64,000 nucleotides of DNA from Melampsora larici-populina 98AG31 (taxonomy: Eukaryota > Basidiomycota > Pucciniomycetes > Pucciniales > Melampsoraceae): the NCBI RefSeq assembly GCF_000204055.1, contig NW_006768817.1, forward strand, positions 101,946 through 165,945, in the 5' to 3' direction. This document shows, one piece after another, positions 1 through 10,689 of the stretch. The notes under the pieces are model-generated. The model made no database searches. It was not told the DNA's origin and saw only the letters and a list, made by a program, of their open reading frames with translations. Position 1 is the stretch's first letter. Every line of letters starts with the position of its first letter. Position numbers and translations under genes: made by a program.

Positions 1-383
1 AAGTGGAGGGGCAGTGAAGATGATGATATTGGTCACATTGGACACGACCGATGGAATGACTGATGTGATATACCATTAATGTCTGCAAATGGATTGAAAT
101 GGAAAATATGGGCTGAAGAGGTTAAGCAGGAGCTAAAAGCATGAAAAGCTTGAGAATTGTACGCTCATCATGGATAGGACATGCATATGATAAATGGAAT
201 CAGATTTCAATGTCAGATTGGAAAGGGTGATGATGCATAGTACCAGATGTGATGGATATGGTAATGCTTGAGAAAACGACAAAGACGTTGCTAACTTTGT
301 GAGGGAATATCATCACTGAAGAGCGGAAGAGGAATGCAATTGAAGGATTGTACTTGCACAAAAAAGGAAATGAAGTGAAACGG
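1..383. other. Intergenic, no gene seen
   Basis: Purine-rich DNA with scattered stops in all frames and no recognisable protein segment or repeat boundary. It ends where the LTR-like repeat begins at the TGTAG motif near 384. Confidence 0.5.
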
Positions 384-2160
384 TGTAGAACTTATAACCC
401 AACAAGGGTTATACAGAGCTGGAAGAGGATAATCTACTAATATAAGGACTAGTAGAAGTTGTCTGAGACTGCTCTTCTAAAACAACACAATCAGGAGAGA
501 CTCTGTTGTATTGAGTACAGATAAGGCACCAGAGAAATATATCTTCACACGTATTTTAACTTCAAAAGCACACTTTGTATTACTATCAACACTCCTATAG
601 TGTTATTCCCAATTGATAACTAAAGAAATAAGCAATATCTGATTGATATTATTCCCAATAAGTCTTTATGACTATAAAACTAAAGTAAATTTCTCTTTAT
701 AATTGTAATAAAGGGCGTATTTATGTGATCAGGTACTATTAAAATAAGTTTATAATGATAAACAAAATAATAATGGCGTAAATGATAAAGAAAAAAGGGG
801 AACAACAGTCCCAAAACCCTCTCAAAGTATATATATCAATGTACTACAACTTTTACAATGGTCAACAACCTCAAAACCAATCAAATCTGCCCAAAATTCC
901 CTAAAAACCCTATAATGACGCAATGTAATGATTTTGTTACTAATAAATGATGTAATTTTCACAGCAAAAAGTGATCAATGACGCAATAATATGATGTACA
1001 GCACTTCTTATGATGATTACAGGTGATTTTTTCCTTGTAAACTAGCTGAAAACCAATTTTTGAGATTACGGATTTTTTCAGATGTGCTCCAATTTTTGAT
1101 TGGATCGCACTATTTGGCGCCCGCTTTCAAACACTCACCGCCCGGTTTTGAACTGTATAACCGGGCGGTGACATCTACGCAGCCCGGTTTGTGAATTCGA
1201 ATCAGAGACGCCCGGTTTTCAGATTTGATTTCACTTCCACTTGCCAGTGTTTCTCCCTTATTTCCCATTCTAATTTCCACCCTTTCGACTTACTTCTTTT
1301 TTTGACTTCTCATCTTTTGGCTTGTTTCTCATCAAATGTTACTTTTGAAATGGAAGTAAACGAGTGTGACCATTCCAAATATAACTTAACGAGCGTGACA
1401 TGAGTAATGAGCGTGGTAGAAAGAGATACAAAACAAAACTAAACTAAAACGTGTCTCACAAACAACAGAATAAAAAGTACTAAAGACAAACTACTAAAGA
1501 CACAAGATAATCATTCTACGTGAATAACCTCCTTTGACCCAATAACCTCCTTTGACCCTGATCTTTGATCCCTCCAACGAGCCAACTGATCTTTATACTC
1601 CTCGATCCAGAGGGGTATATTAGTTGATTCCAACATATCTGGGTTGCGGTTTCCAAACACCAAGGGTAGAAACTACTAAGACAAGATAAGATAGGTGAAG
1701 GTGAACGACTTACCATCTTTGGATTTGGACGGATTGGGTTGGGAGGCGTTGCTTCTTTGGGTGAGTCCAATTGGGAATTGGAAGTTGTACTTAGGAAGGA
1801 AGTGTCGAAGCAGCTGAGAGAGAATGTGTCGAACGAATATAGGTAGAGAGAACACTACCTATACTGCCCGGTTTGATAAGGTACAGCCCGGTTTCATGAG
1901 TGACAGCCCGGTAAAAGGGTATTAGAGCCCGCTTTCTTGATATGACAGCCCGCTTTGTGATACAGCTGCGGCTGCGGCCAAATTTGGCCTGGAGGCACGG
2001 TTGATGTACCGAAAAAACCGGGCTTCGGGTAATTTGAAAGCGGGCGCCAAATAGCGCGATCCTTTTTGATTACTAAAGTGCATCTTGTAGCCCACGTGTT
2101 ACTGATCATTTCTGACACCTATATGACCTACTTCTGATGAGTGATGAGTAAGATATTGAG
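384..2160 (+). repeat. LTR-like repeat, copy A, interrupted by a Mutator-type element
   Basis: With the 961-bp insertion removed, this ~0.8-kb stretch matches the reverse complement of 58490-59223 along its length. Shared landmarks in the same order are a TGTAG start, GGATAATCTACTA, GGCACCAGAGAAATAT, TGACGCAATGTAATGAT, TGTACAGCACTTCTTATGATGA and GAGTAAGATATTGA at the end. The TG start, and the TGACA end preserved in the other copy, suggest a solo long terminal repeat, but no primer-binding site, polypurine tract or internal retrotransposon gene is attached, so 'LTR' is inference. Short open frames inside it are not conserved between the copies and are not genes. Confidence 0.65.
1102..2062. 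mobile_element. Non-autonomous Mutator-like (MULE) element with 9-bp TSD
   Basis: The ends are 30-bp terminal inverted repeats at 1102-1131 and 2033-2062 with one mismatch; they begin GGATCGC and include CTATTTGGCGCCCGCTTTC. The element is bounded by a perfect 9-bp direct repeat, TTTTTGATT, at 1093-1101 and 2063-2071, the size typical of Mutator-superfamily insertions. The other copy of the host repeat near 58.6 kb has no insertion here and a single related site, which confirms the boundaries. Both subterminal regions carry many CCCGGTTT or CCCGCTTT motifs, a usual arrangement for transposase-binding sites. No transposase is encoded, so it would need to be mobilised by another element. Confidence 0.88.
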
Positions 2161-2240
2161 TTGTGAAGTTAAGGTTTTGAGCATTACATGTTGACTTGTG
2201 ACTGTAAATTCGAGATTCACACCAATTCTTTATTTGCCTC

Positions 2241-2978
2241 ATAACTTTTTTCATAAACCTCCGCTACTATTGATTTAAAGTTTGTACATTATGTAATCCA
2301 CTCTTCTGCGTTGAATGAGCCATCTACCAACCTATTCTGACGTCATTTGACATATGTAATTAGCTGAAAACCTCCATTTTCCACGAAATTCACCCATTTT
2401 CTCCACTTTTCACAGCTGCTACTCTCTTTTTCTTGCTCATGTAATATGACATCATCCTCTATAACCTTAAAAATCCCGGAAAATCCTCTTGGCAACCTTA
2501 AATTCCATTACTACCACTATTACATAACCAAACTACACGTGTACCTCTTGTTTACCAACTTCGAAAAAGTGCCTTTTCCCTAATAACTTTTGTTTCTCCT
2601 TATCAACCTTCAAGATTAAAATTGTCATAGTATAATATAATGTTGTTCTTTCATATTCTAACCTCATAATACCCATAACTTTATTTTTACTAACCTAAAA
2701 ACCATTTTCCAACCTATATACCTATAATTTCGAATTTTTCTTATGTTTTTCTTTCTTTCTTTTTGTAATGAGTTTGTAAGTAAACTATAATGATCTTAAT
2801 GAATAATGTGAAATAAAATGATGTAATGTTAACCTAATGACCAATCCATAAGCCTACAAGAGCTTCAATTGATCTAAAAACCCTCATTTCAAATTTTCTT
2901 TCCTGCTGAATCCTGCTAATAAACTGGTAAACTGGTAATTATGAATTTTTTAATTGATCCCATAAATTAATCACCACA
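2241..2978 (+). repeat. Left arm of a ~740-bp inverted repeat
   Basis: This arm aligns with the reverse complement of 7240-7978 over nearly its whole length, with scattered substitutions and small indels. Landmarks shared in order are ATAACTTTTTTCATA at the outer edge, ACATTATGTAATCCACTCTTCT, ACATATGTAATTAGCTGAAAACC, CACAGCTGCTACTC, CCTATATACCTATA and GAGCTTCAATTGATCTAAAAA near the inner edge. It is AT-rich with no conserved coding frame. The pair may be the long terminal inverted repeats of one decayed DNA transposon or two opposed copies of a dispersed repeat. Confidence 0.75.
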
Positions 2979-3451
2979 ACAGGCATTATGAAAGTACATT
3001 AAACCAATAATTGACAGGAAGAAAATGGTGGATGGAATGATAGATAATAATTGTACAAAACAGGAAGGGTTATGCAGAGTGTGTATGTTTATGGTATCAA
3101 GTATTAGTCCAAATACGCATAGATTGAAGGTTGTGACAGTGAAATTGATGCAGTAGCCAAAATGAGAAATTGGCAACAGTCAAAATAGGAAATGTGAGCA
3201 TGCAAGCAAATCGAGAAGACTTCAAATAGAATAATGTATGTTAGAAGATGACCAAAAGCAATAGGAAGGCCTAAGGATCGAGGGTTATGAAGAAGTGAGC
3301 CAGATATTTTGAGTATAAATAGAGGGGGAATGATGCAAGAAATATTTATTCCTCACGCCCCTCAACAGCAAACCATGAACTCGTATCTATGTCAATTGGT
3401 GGCTGAAACAGTAGGGGTGTCGTGGTGGATGAAAGTTTGTAGCCTCTGGCT

Positions 3452-3521
3452 TTCAACCAAAAACTGAGCATTTGTGTGTTTAGCCCTAAGGGGAGGCATA
3501 AATGCTGAGTTTTTGGTTGAA
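3452..3521. repeat. 22-bp inverted repeat (stem-loop)
   Basis: The arms at 3452-3473 (TTCAACCAAAAACTGAGCAT...) and 3500-3521 pair with one mismatch across a 26-nt spacer. The spacer contains TAGCCCTAAGGGGAGG. No gene lies directly beside it, so a role as terminator or small element end cannot be assigned. Confidence 0.6.
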
Positions 3522-5376
3522 GGGCGGGGGGTTTACGAATTTACATTTATTTGATATTGAGTGTAAATCATTGAGTGCAAAAATCTCTTAACCCATTTAT
3601 TATTTACTTTTGCTGAATTATAGTCAATTCATTTAGAATTATTGAAACTTGACAAAAGTCACATAAATTGAAAGTAATCAAAACAAAATTCCAAAAATCT
3701 AAATACAAATCTTTCAAATATACAATCTAATAAATTCTTTATACCCTTCAACACCTTCACCATCTTCAATCAAGACCTTTATAGAAATTTTAAAGAGATT
3801 AATTAATGAAACAGAAAGAATATCTAAAAAGGACTTACCAAAAAGAAGAATTACAAAAATCAATTTTTTTGTTTTGTAGATGCAATGACAAAGAAGATGA
3901 TATAACGGGCTGGATCAATCAATGAGATAGGATGGGAAGTGATGGAATGATTGGTGACAAGGCAGTGATTGATTGATCGATTGAGAAGTGTCCAAGGCTT
4001 GATTTGACTTGGACCGACCTAAAACAAGACAAAAACAGCTCAGAATAGGTTTCAAGAAGTGGTCAGAAGAAAGGGATGATAAAGACCAAAAATCCAACTT
4101 ACAATATTGATTAGGTTTGAAGGGCTGGAGTATAAAAGGGAGTGTTGGAGTGATTGAGTGTGAAGTTTTGTGTGTCCGATCGCAAGAGTGTGTTTTGTAG
4201 AGAGTTTCTTTCTTTTGACCGTTATCGAGTGTTGTCAAGTTCAAAGAAACCAAAGCTTTGAGCATCTGTTAAAGAGTCATTTTCCCCTTGTTTTTGATTG
4301 TTATTGAGTTGAACTCCTAGTTAGAAAGGAGCAACCAAAGAAAAGATAGAAGCCTATCTCGTTAGTCCCTTAGTTCATCGCATCAATAGTGTAGCGCGAG
4401 TAAAAGAAAGGTCTTTAGATAAAAGATTCACCAATTTATTAATTATAAGGGTCAGTGGAGGTGTTATCAAAGATTTTGAAACCCTTACACTGGGAATTTC
4501 GATTTTATTTTTTTATTTTTTTATTTTTTTATTTTACTTAAGCTATCTTAGGGGTTCTGTCCTAAGGTTTTAAGGCAGTTGGGGCAGTTACGGGTGTAAT
4601 TGCTGGGATTTAAGGCTACTAGGGTGTGTAGGGTAGTTTCGGGATCTGTAGAAGTTGGGGAACAAGGTTTAGGTGGAATTTTCAAGGTTTCTTTTTTTAT
4701 CTCTTGCTGCAGGAAGGACTTTGGAGGAACTTTATTGGGAAAACATTGTAAAAGACATCTGTTTACAGTTTGTGTTTGAATTGTTTAACCTTTACGGGGA
4801 TTCTTAAAGCTGAACTAAAGCTTGTAGATTGGAAATTCAAGGATTGGAAGCTTATTTTGGTGGTAGTAAGGTTGGCTAGAAGTGCCACATTGCAAATTTT
4901 GAGGGCGGATTAACGGCTTTTTGGTTACGGCTCTTGGAGGTTTATCCCCCTTGCGTTGTTTCTTCCCCTCCAGGCTCTGCCTACGCTCCACAGTGTAGGA
5001 GTTCTACACCAATAGGCTAGGACCGGTCTCTCGGGAGCTTACAGTGTCTTACTCAGCTCTGAGACCAGGTCAATACTGGGCTTAGACTGGGCAAGTACCT
5101 AAAAAGAGGTACCCGCCAAGAGCCCGGTGGCAATTCTGGCCTAGGAGGCCCCCCACTAAGGTTGCGACCCGGCCCCGGCCTTGAGAAACCCAGCCTGCCC
5201 AACCTCTTTACCTTGTTAGGCAGGGCTTTGGCCAAGGCTTCTAAAACCTAATGATGATAGAGGCAAAAGCTTCAACCAGGGCAGGCCAGCCAGGGCCATC
5301 CAAAGTGGCCAAGGCTGTGCAGTACTTGATACTGGAGTTTTGAGCTGCTGGGTCAGCATTCTTCAACTCTATTACC
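3522..5376. other. Long non-coding stretch with a low-complexity T-rich block
   Basis: No gene is supported here. 3560-4500 is AT-rich. 4503-4536 is about four units of TTTTTTTA. 4880-5240 is more GC-rich and reads like repeat DNA, with many GGCC-type words. Open minus-strand frames at 3915-4265 and 5241-5531 show no family resemblance I recognise, and the second overlaps the start of the hAT remnant. Confidence 0.45.
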
Positions 5377-6660
5377 ATGCCGACCAATTGGAGCTTACCC
5401 AGGCCTTGTGATATCCAGGCCACCAAGGAGTCAGCTAGCTCAGCATCTACTCCTAACTCACCTCTCATGTCTTCAACCGCTTCCAGCATTGAACCTGCAG
5501 ATTCAATATTGCTAGTTGAATCTGGCCACACCCAATCAACTACTACCGCTCAAACCTCATGGGTTTGGAAGTACTTCAAAAGGACTCAATGATGGTATCA
5601 TCAAGAACATCTGCCAAGCTAATGAAGGATTTATATATTGGCCTTTATCAAACCCAATCACCTCTTCAACTTGAGTCTGTAATACTGCCTTAGCAATCAA
5701 CCATGGTTCCAGTACTAAATCCATGATCCGGCACCTATTACGGAAGCACCACATTGAAACTCTGATTGACACCTCCCAGGGAGCACTCAATACCTTTTGC
5801 ACCACTGGGGTAGCAGAAAGGGTGAGTGTCTTTATTTATTGTCTTCATTTCTTATGAGTTGAAATGACATCAATTCCATAGTTGCTTCCGGCACCGCTCA
5901 ATCAATCCAACTTAACTGATTGTATCATTCAACTGTTGATCAACAAAGAGCTGCCAATCTCTCTTGTTGACTCACCTGAATTCCAATCCTGTCTCGAGAT
6001 CATCAATCCTTCTTCATCTCCCTTCTTTCAAGACACACTGCTATCAGTGACAGGATCCTCTCTCAATTCCAAGTGATGCACCATCAAATCATAGCCATAC
6101 TTTCCTCAGTTGAACATGTCAGTATAACCTGCAATTATTGGACCTCACCAACGAACACTCCTTTTCTCAGTGTCACGGCTCACTGGATCAACAACCTTGA
6201 GATGAAGGAGTCAATACTTGCTGTCAATCCCATTGATGGACCTCACACTGGCATCAACATCACCATTCTCTTGAAATCAATTCTGGACAGCTTTCCATAT
6301 CTCTAATCAACTTTACTGCATAACCACAGACAATGCGTCTAACAATAACAATATCACAATGGGTTGTCATCTACCCAATCTTCTCCCTCATTTCAACCCT
6401 GATCATAGCTTACATGGATTTCTTGCGCATGTTATAAACCTTGTAGCTAAAGCTGGGCTTGCTGTCTTAAGAGAAACCCAACTTAACCCATCAGCACAGT
6501 TGACCCAACTTTTGCTGATCACAATCCTAAAACTGCAACTGCCTCTCTTTCAATTTTGAATACCATTGAACCCACCCCTCAAGAAGAAGTTTACTTGCTT
6601 CTTGTGCAGATCTGTGTGTTTCACAAAAAAATTGCAACAGTTCTCAAATTAAGCAACTTC
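5377..6660 (+). pseudogene. Broken hAT-superfamily transposase with BED zinc finger
   Basis: Plus-strand pieces in changing frames follow the order of a hAT transposase. A Ser/Thr-rich leader runs into TSWVWKYF (BED finger start), then a degenerate ICQAN where a second Cys is expected, then STKSMIRHLLRKHHI giving the His pair of the finger (to ~5760). From 5882 come ELPISLVDSPEFQSCLEIIN, then a segment around 6115-6290 with ITCNYWTSPTNTPFLSVTAHW and GPHTGINI, then ITTDNASNN and HGFLAHVINLVAKAGL near 6330-6460. These are the RNase-H-like core motifs of the family. Stops and frameshifts separate the pieces and the C-terminal dimerisation part is absent; the coding signal fades where a GC-rich block begins near 6690. 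It lies between the two 740-bp inverted arms, which may be its element's ends. Confidence 0.8.
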
Positions 6661-7239
6661 TTGACAACTCTATTGCTGGTGCATTTCTGGCTTGCAGCGC
6701 CGACGGTAGCGCTGAGTGCGGCGTGGCGCTGTGCCCTGAGGCTGCCGCTTTGTTACCCCAAACTCCCAGGACTAGGGTACTACGCCTCACGCTAACATTC
6801 TGGGCCTGGGATTTGTGCCATTGCGCTTTCTGCCACTGGCTTACCCACTTACGTAGCACACTACTCTTTATCCCTCTCTTTGCCCTGTGTCAGTCAGTTC
6901 AAGACTAAGTTATCAATCAAATAAGAAGACTCAACAATCAGCAATCAATTTATCAAACAGTACTGGGCACCTGAAGCCACCAAGCTATTACAATGCAATC
7001 ATTGCTTCATATAAGCATTAAACAACCCCCATTCAAACCAATCATTTCATAAGCTTCAAACTTGACCTCAATCTTGTCAAGAATTTCATTTTATAGTCAC
7101 CAAGCCCACTTTGTATCATCATTAAAATCAATGCAACTTGACCAAAGAACAATCCATTACCAGATTGACTTTGACTTCAGAGATTCAATGATAGGTGATC
7201 ATTCTTCTTCTACTTCTACTCCTACTACTCCTTGTACAG
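6661..7239. other. GC-rich block followed by AT-rich non-coding DNA
   Basis: About 6690-6850 is abruptly GC-rich (GCGCCGACGGTAGCGCTGAG, then GCGGCGTGGCGCTGTG). It resembles in composition, though not clearly in sequence, the islands at 57545-57590 and 59735-59972. It interrupts the decayed hAT gene and may be a short insertion. The rest to 7239 shows no gene. Confidence 0.4.
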
Positions 7240-7978
7240 TGTGATGATCTATTTATGGGATCAATCAAAAAAATTAATCATTATTACTTTACCAAGTTAT
7301 TAGAAAACTTCAGTGTAGCAGGAAATTCAAAATGGGTTTTTTTTAGATCAATTGAAGCTCTTATAGGCTTATGTGTGGTTATTGGATCAAGATTATGTCA
7401 TCCTGTTTCACATATATTCTTAAGATCATTATGGTTTACTTACAAAGTTATTACAAAAAGGAAGAAAAGAGAAAGATAGGAAAAATTCAAAAATATAGGT
7501 ATATAGGTTGGAAGATGGTTTTTAGGGTGATAATATTAGGGTTATGGGTTTTATGAGTTTATAATATGCAAGAACAAAATTATATTATACTGTAACAATT
7601 TTAAACTTGGAGGTTGATAAGGAGAAACAGGAGTTATTAGGAGAAAGGTACTTTTTCAAGGATGGTGAACAAGGGTTAGACATGTAATTACAAATGTAAA
7701 GGTGGTAGTAGCAAGATTTAAGGTTGCCAAGACAATTTTCCGGGGCTTTTAAGGTTATGGAAGATCATGTCATATGACACGAGCAAGAAAAAAGGAGTAG
7801 CAGCTGTGAAAAGTAGTAAAAATGGGTGAATTTTGTCAAAAATGAAGGTTTTCAGCTAATTACATATGTCAGATGATGTCAGATTGTGATGGGAAGTTGC
7901 TCATTAAACGAAGAAGAGTGGATTACATAATGTAAAAGCTTTAAATCACTAGTAACGGAGGTCTATGAAAAAAGTTAT
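7240..7978 (-). repeat. Right arm of the ~740-bp inverted repeat
   Basis: Reverse-complement partner of 2241-2978; position 7978 pairs with 2241. The inner edge, near 7240, is where similarity stops. The two arms are about 4.3 kb apart and enclose the hAT remnant. Confidence 0.75.
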
Positions 7979-8631
7979 AAGGGAAATCATAACATTTAAT
8001 CCCAAAGCCACTTCGCTTACAAAACTCAACAAAATCCACCATTAGCTTCATTTTTGAGTTTTGTCCTTGGTCAGAAACCTATTTTTGGGCATCAATTTGC
8101 ATTCACCATCCTTTTCAAGCAAATCATCTACCCGTCACATCAGGTCATTGAGGGTCATTGCTCTCATTCGGAGATTACAGTCACTGCTGTGATGATTGAT
8201 CGCCATCTGCAAGTGGTGCGTACATTTCATGTCCCATAATCACAGAAACCATCTGATTACCAAATTCAGCTTGGTGGAAATTGAAACCAAGATGCCATCA
8301 TCTCAGATCTCCTCGATCACGAGCCAAGAGTATGTAAATCTACACCACATCTCAAAACTTCAAGCTAATTTTGTCTTTCCTATACATACTTGATAAATTT
8401 AATGGTCAGAGGTGAAACCAATCAAATCAACTCATGATCAATTCACTACATCTGAGCTCGTTTTTGATCCTCTCAATCATAACATGACAGTATTAGCGCT
8501 GGAATCAAACGACACAGGCTCTGAATCAGTGGCTCAGGAGCAGGTCCCGGTCTTACTTCAATTTGTGAGTCAGTCAAGTAAACACACTCAGAACACCTAT
8601 TCTTCTCTTCCCATTTGAATCCATATCATAC
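7979..8631. other. Unassigned stretch with weak plus-strand coding potential
   Basis: Open plus-strand frames at 8054-8239, 8196-8393 and 8412-8618 follow one another and could be exons of a small gene, but no domain, convincing start or coherent splice chain is visible. It may equally be decayed repeat. Confidence 0.3.
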
Positions 8632-8666
8632 CACTGCGTCCACGACAGACGGTCTCGACGTCGAGA
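8632..8666 (+). repeat. 35-bp sequence with an exact inverted copy 45 kb away
   Basis: The segment is identical to the reverse complement of 53458-53492. It ends in the 14-bp palindrome TCTCGACGTCGAGA. Similarity stops sharply on both sides. Confidence 0.7.
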
Positions 8667-8931
8667 TTGTTAGATTGTCTCGAGTTTGTCTCAAGATATG
8701 CCTTTTTGTAAATTCGATTTCTTCTCCTTAGTCTTCCTTAGTCAACTTCTCAGCCTTCTGAGCTCTTTCAACCGTTTAGCCTCGAGAACAGACTCAGCTG
8801 TCTACGCCTGTCTACGCACACTACGATCCAAACGCTCATTAACAGATTGGGAATGATCAATCATCAACTGATTGACCACTAGATTTCCAATGAAAGGGTG
8901 TATTGTCCTTCATTGGCGGTCAAGTCACCGG

Positions 8932-9049
8932 CTTGTTTTCTTTACTAGTGTATCCAATGTCCTCGGCTCGCTCTCGAAATAGAGGTCTACGACTTGTTTT
9001 CTTTATCAGCGTACCCAATGTCCTCGGCTCGCTTTTGAAATAGAGGTCT
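8932..9049 (+). repeat. Two tandem copies of a 61-bp unit
   Basis: Copies begin at 8932 and 8993 with CTTGTTTTCTTTA and share CCAATGTCCTCGGCTCGCT and GAAATAGAGGTCT. A few substitutions separate them. No coding frame is conserved through the pair. Confidence 0.7.
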
Positions 9050-9522
9050 GTTTCCTCTGTTTACGGTCCAACAAAAGGTGTCCCGATGCACCACTACATG
9101 TAAACGAGAGGATTGTGTCGCCCTCCGTTTGTGGTCAAATCAAAGGCCTGTTTTACCGTGACCAAATCTCCTTGCCTTGCTTTCGAAGTCAAGATCTTCA
9201 TCCGTTTACAGTCCGATGAAAGGCTTGATTTCTTGATCACAAGCGTACCCCCATCTCCTTTATTTGCTTTGGAAATAAAGTTTCGTTTCCTTCGCGAGCT
9301 TCGGCCAGATGATCTTAGGGTGTACAAAGTAAAATGGGCCTTCGAGCCCTTTTGTCTTACTATCAACCAACCTTCCCTTGCCTATACTTTCCTTCGTGGA
9401 TTTGTCTACTGTCATTCGTTCTTCGTGTCCATCAATCGTACTTAAACATTGGTCGTCCTCTCTAATGGGCAGGTTCCGTATATAGTTCTTCCACATCAAC
9501 CAATAGCGTCTATCAATTCTTT

Positions 9523-9832
9523 TTTCCAAAAGTTTCTTCAAACGTGAGCCTTTGCTTCTCACTTGTCCTCCTGAAATCCATATCTTATTCGCTTCTTGAC
9601 CCAACAGACTTCGACTTTCAATCCTTTTTGAAAGTTTCCTTCAATCGTGAGCTCTTTGCTTCTCACTCCTCCTTCTGAATTTATCTCTTACTTGCTTCTG
9701 CACGCTACAGATCTCAACCTAATAGCTTCCATCAAGTTTTTGACTTTTGTTTCTTTTTGAAACTTTCCTCAACTTGTGAGCTCTTTGCTTCTCACTCGTC
9801 CTACTGAATTCATCTCTTACGCGTGTCTTGAC
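9523..9832 (+). repeat. Three degenerate direct repeats upstream of the 9853 gene
   Basis: Units near 9523-9600, 9625-9702 and 9755-9832 share GAGCTCTTTGCTTCTCACT (first copy GAGCCTTTG...), a CCTNCTGAA core and CTCTTAC. The last ends just before the start codon at 9853, so the array could hold promoter or 5'-leader elements of that gene; that is inference. An open minus-strand frame across it (9260-9604) has no support. Confidence 0.6.
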
Positions 9833-9852
9833 TCTACAGATCTCAGGATAGT

Positions 9853-10569
9853 ATGTCTGTAACTGTTTATGGCGATCTGATGATCATGGGTGATAGTTTC
9901 AACCTTTCCGAAGCTCCAAGACTCCGACGTTCTCCATCGGTAGGAGCTCCGAATGTTCGTGAGCGCGAGTCACTTTCTCCATCCGTCGACGCTCCAAGTG
10001 TTCGTGGCGAGTCACGTTCTCCATCGGTCGATGCTCCAAGTGTTCGTGAGCGCGAGTCAACTTCCCCATCGGACGATGCTACAAGTGTTCTTGCACGCGA
10101 TTCACGTTCTCCAACCGTTGAAGCTCCAAGACTTCGCCCGCGCCAATCACGCAGTCCAACCGTCGAAGGTCCAAGACTTCGCCCGCGCCAATCACGTAGT
10201 CCAACTGTTGAAGGTCCAAGACTTCGCCCGCGCCAATCACGTAGTCCAGCTGTTGAAGGTCCAAGACTTCGCCCGCGTCAATCAACTCCTCGTCAAGCTC
10301 CTCGTCGAGCTCGAGCTCAAGCTTTACTTGCTTTCCCCTCCATACATGATGATCTCGAATTTTGGAGAAAGATTTTTACCTTACCCGAAGATCTACTCCA
10401 ATACCTTACACCTGAACAACGACCTACATGGACCTGTAACGTTCTTTGGGACTTGATCCGGCATTTCGCGCCAGCAATTCGCATTGAAACCCGAGCGAAA
10501 AGATGCCGACTTGTAGAGCTATTCACTGTTCATGTTGTCAGCAAGTATGGGGCCTTTTACGGGATTTAA
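9853..10569 (+). CDS. Unknown Arg/Ser/Pro tandem-repeat protein
   Basis: A 238-residue open frame with no family I recognise. Residues ~15-90 are loose repeats of SPSVDAPSVRERES type; residues ~90-150 are strict 15-residue repeats around SRSPTVEGPRLRPRQ, encoded by 45-bp units at 10120-10285. The C-terminal ~80 residues are non-repetitive and look folded (FPSIHDDLEFWRKIF, then LPEDLLQYL, ending SKYGAFYGI). The basic SR-like repeat region suggests a disordered, possibly RNA- or chromatin-associated tail; that is inference from composition. ATG 9853 is the first start in the frame and directly follows an upstream repeat array. A GT-AG pair (GTAAGA at ~10576 and GCAG at ~10634) lies just after the stop, so an alternative 3' exon is possible. 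Confidence 0.5.
   Translation: MSVTVYGDLMIMGDSFNLSEAPRLRRSPSVGAPNVRERESLSPSVDAPSVRGESRSPSVDAPSVRERESTSPSDDATSVLARDSRSPTVEAPRLRPRQSRSPTVEGPRLRPRQSRSPTVEGPRLRPRQSRSPAVEGPRLRPRQSTPRQAPRRARAQALLAFPSIHDDLEFWRKIFTLPEDLLQYLTPEQRPTWTCNVLWDLIRHFAPAIRIETRAKRCRLVELFTVHVVSKYGAFYGI
10120..10285 (+). repeat. 45-bp tandem repeats inside the 9853 gene
   Basis: Three complete units start at 10120, 10165 and 10210, followed by a partial fourth. Each contains CCAAGACTTCGCCCGCG. The period is a multiple of three, so copy-number change keeps the reading frame. Because 45 is divisible by three, the minus strand and another plus frame are also free of stops through the array. Confidence 0.9.
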
Positions 10570-10689
10570 ACACATGGTAAGAGCTTCCCGCCCTCAATAA
10601 CTGGATACCAGTACACTTACCATGACTTTTGCAGGTATATATGTCTTACAACCCGTAAATGTCTTTTAGAAAAGAATTATTATGATTTC

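Noticed and set aside
384..2160. Open frames inside the LTR-like copies (for example 58808-59128 on plus)
   Set aside because: The frames are not conserved between the two copies and show no domain; they are chance openings in repeat DNA.
6644..6908. Overlapping frames in the GC-rich block
   Set aside because: They arise from high GC content, overlap on both strands and have no recognisable content.
9260..9604. Minus-strand 114-residue frame
   Set aside because: No family resemblance, lies over degenerate repeats, and has no splice partners.
10079..10285. Minus-strand repeat protein over the 45-bp array
   Set aside because: Frame-preserving tandem repeats automatically open other frames; the plus frame extends into a non-repetitive domain and the minus one does not.
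10120..10285. CRISPR-like array
   Set aside because: The units are contiguous coding repeats with no unique spacers, in a eukaryotic genome.
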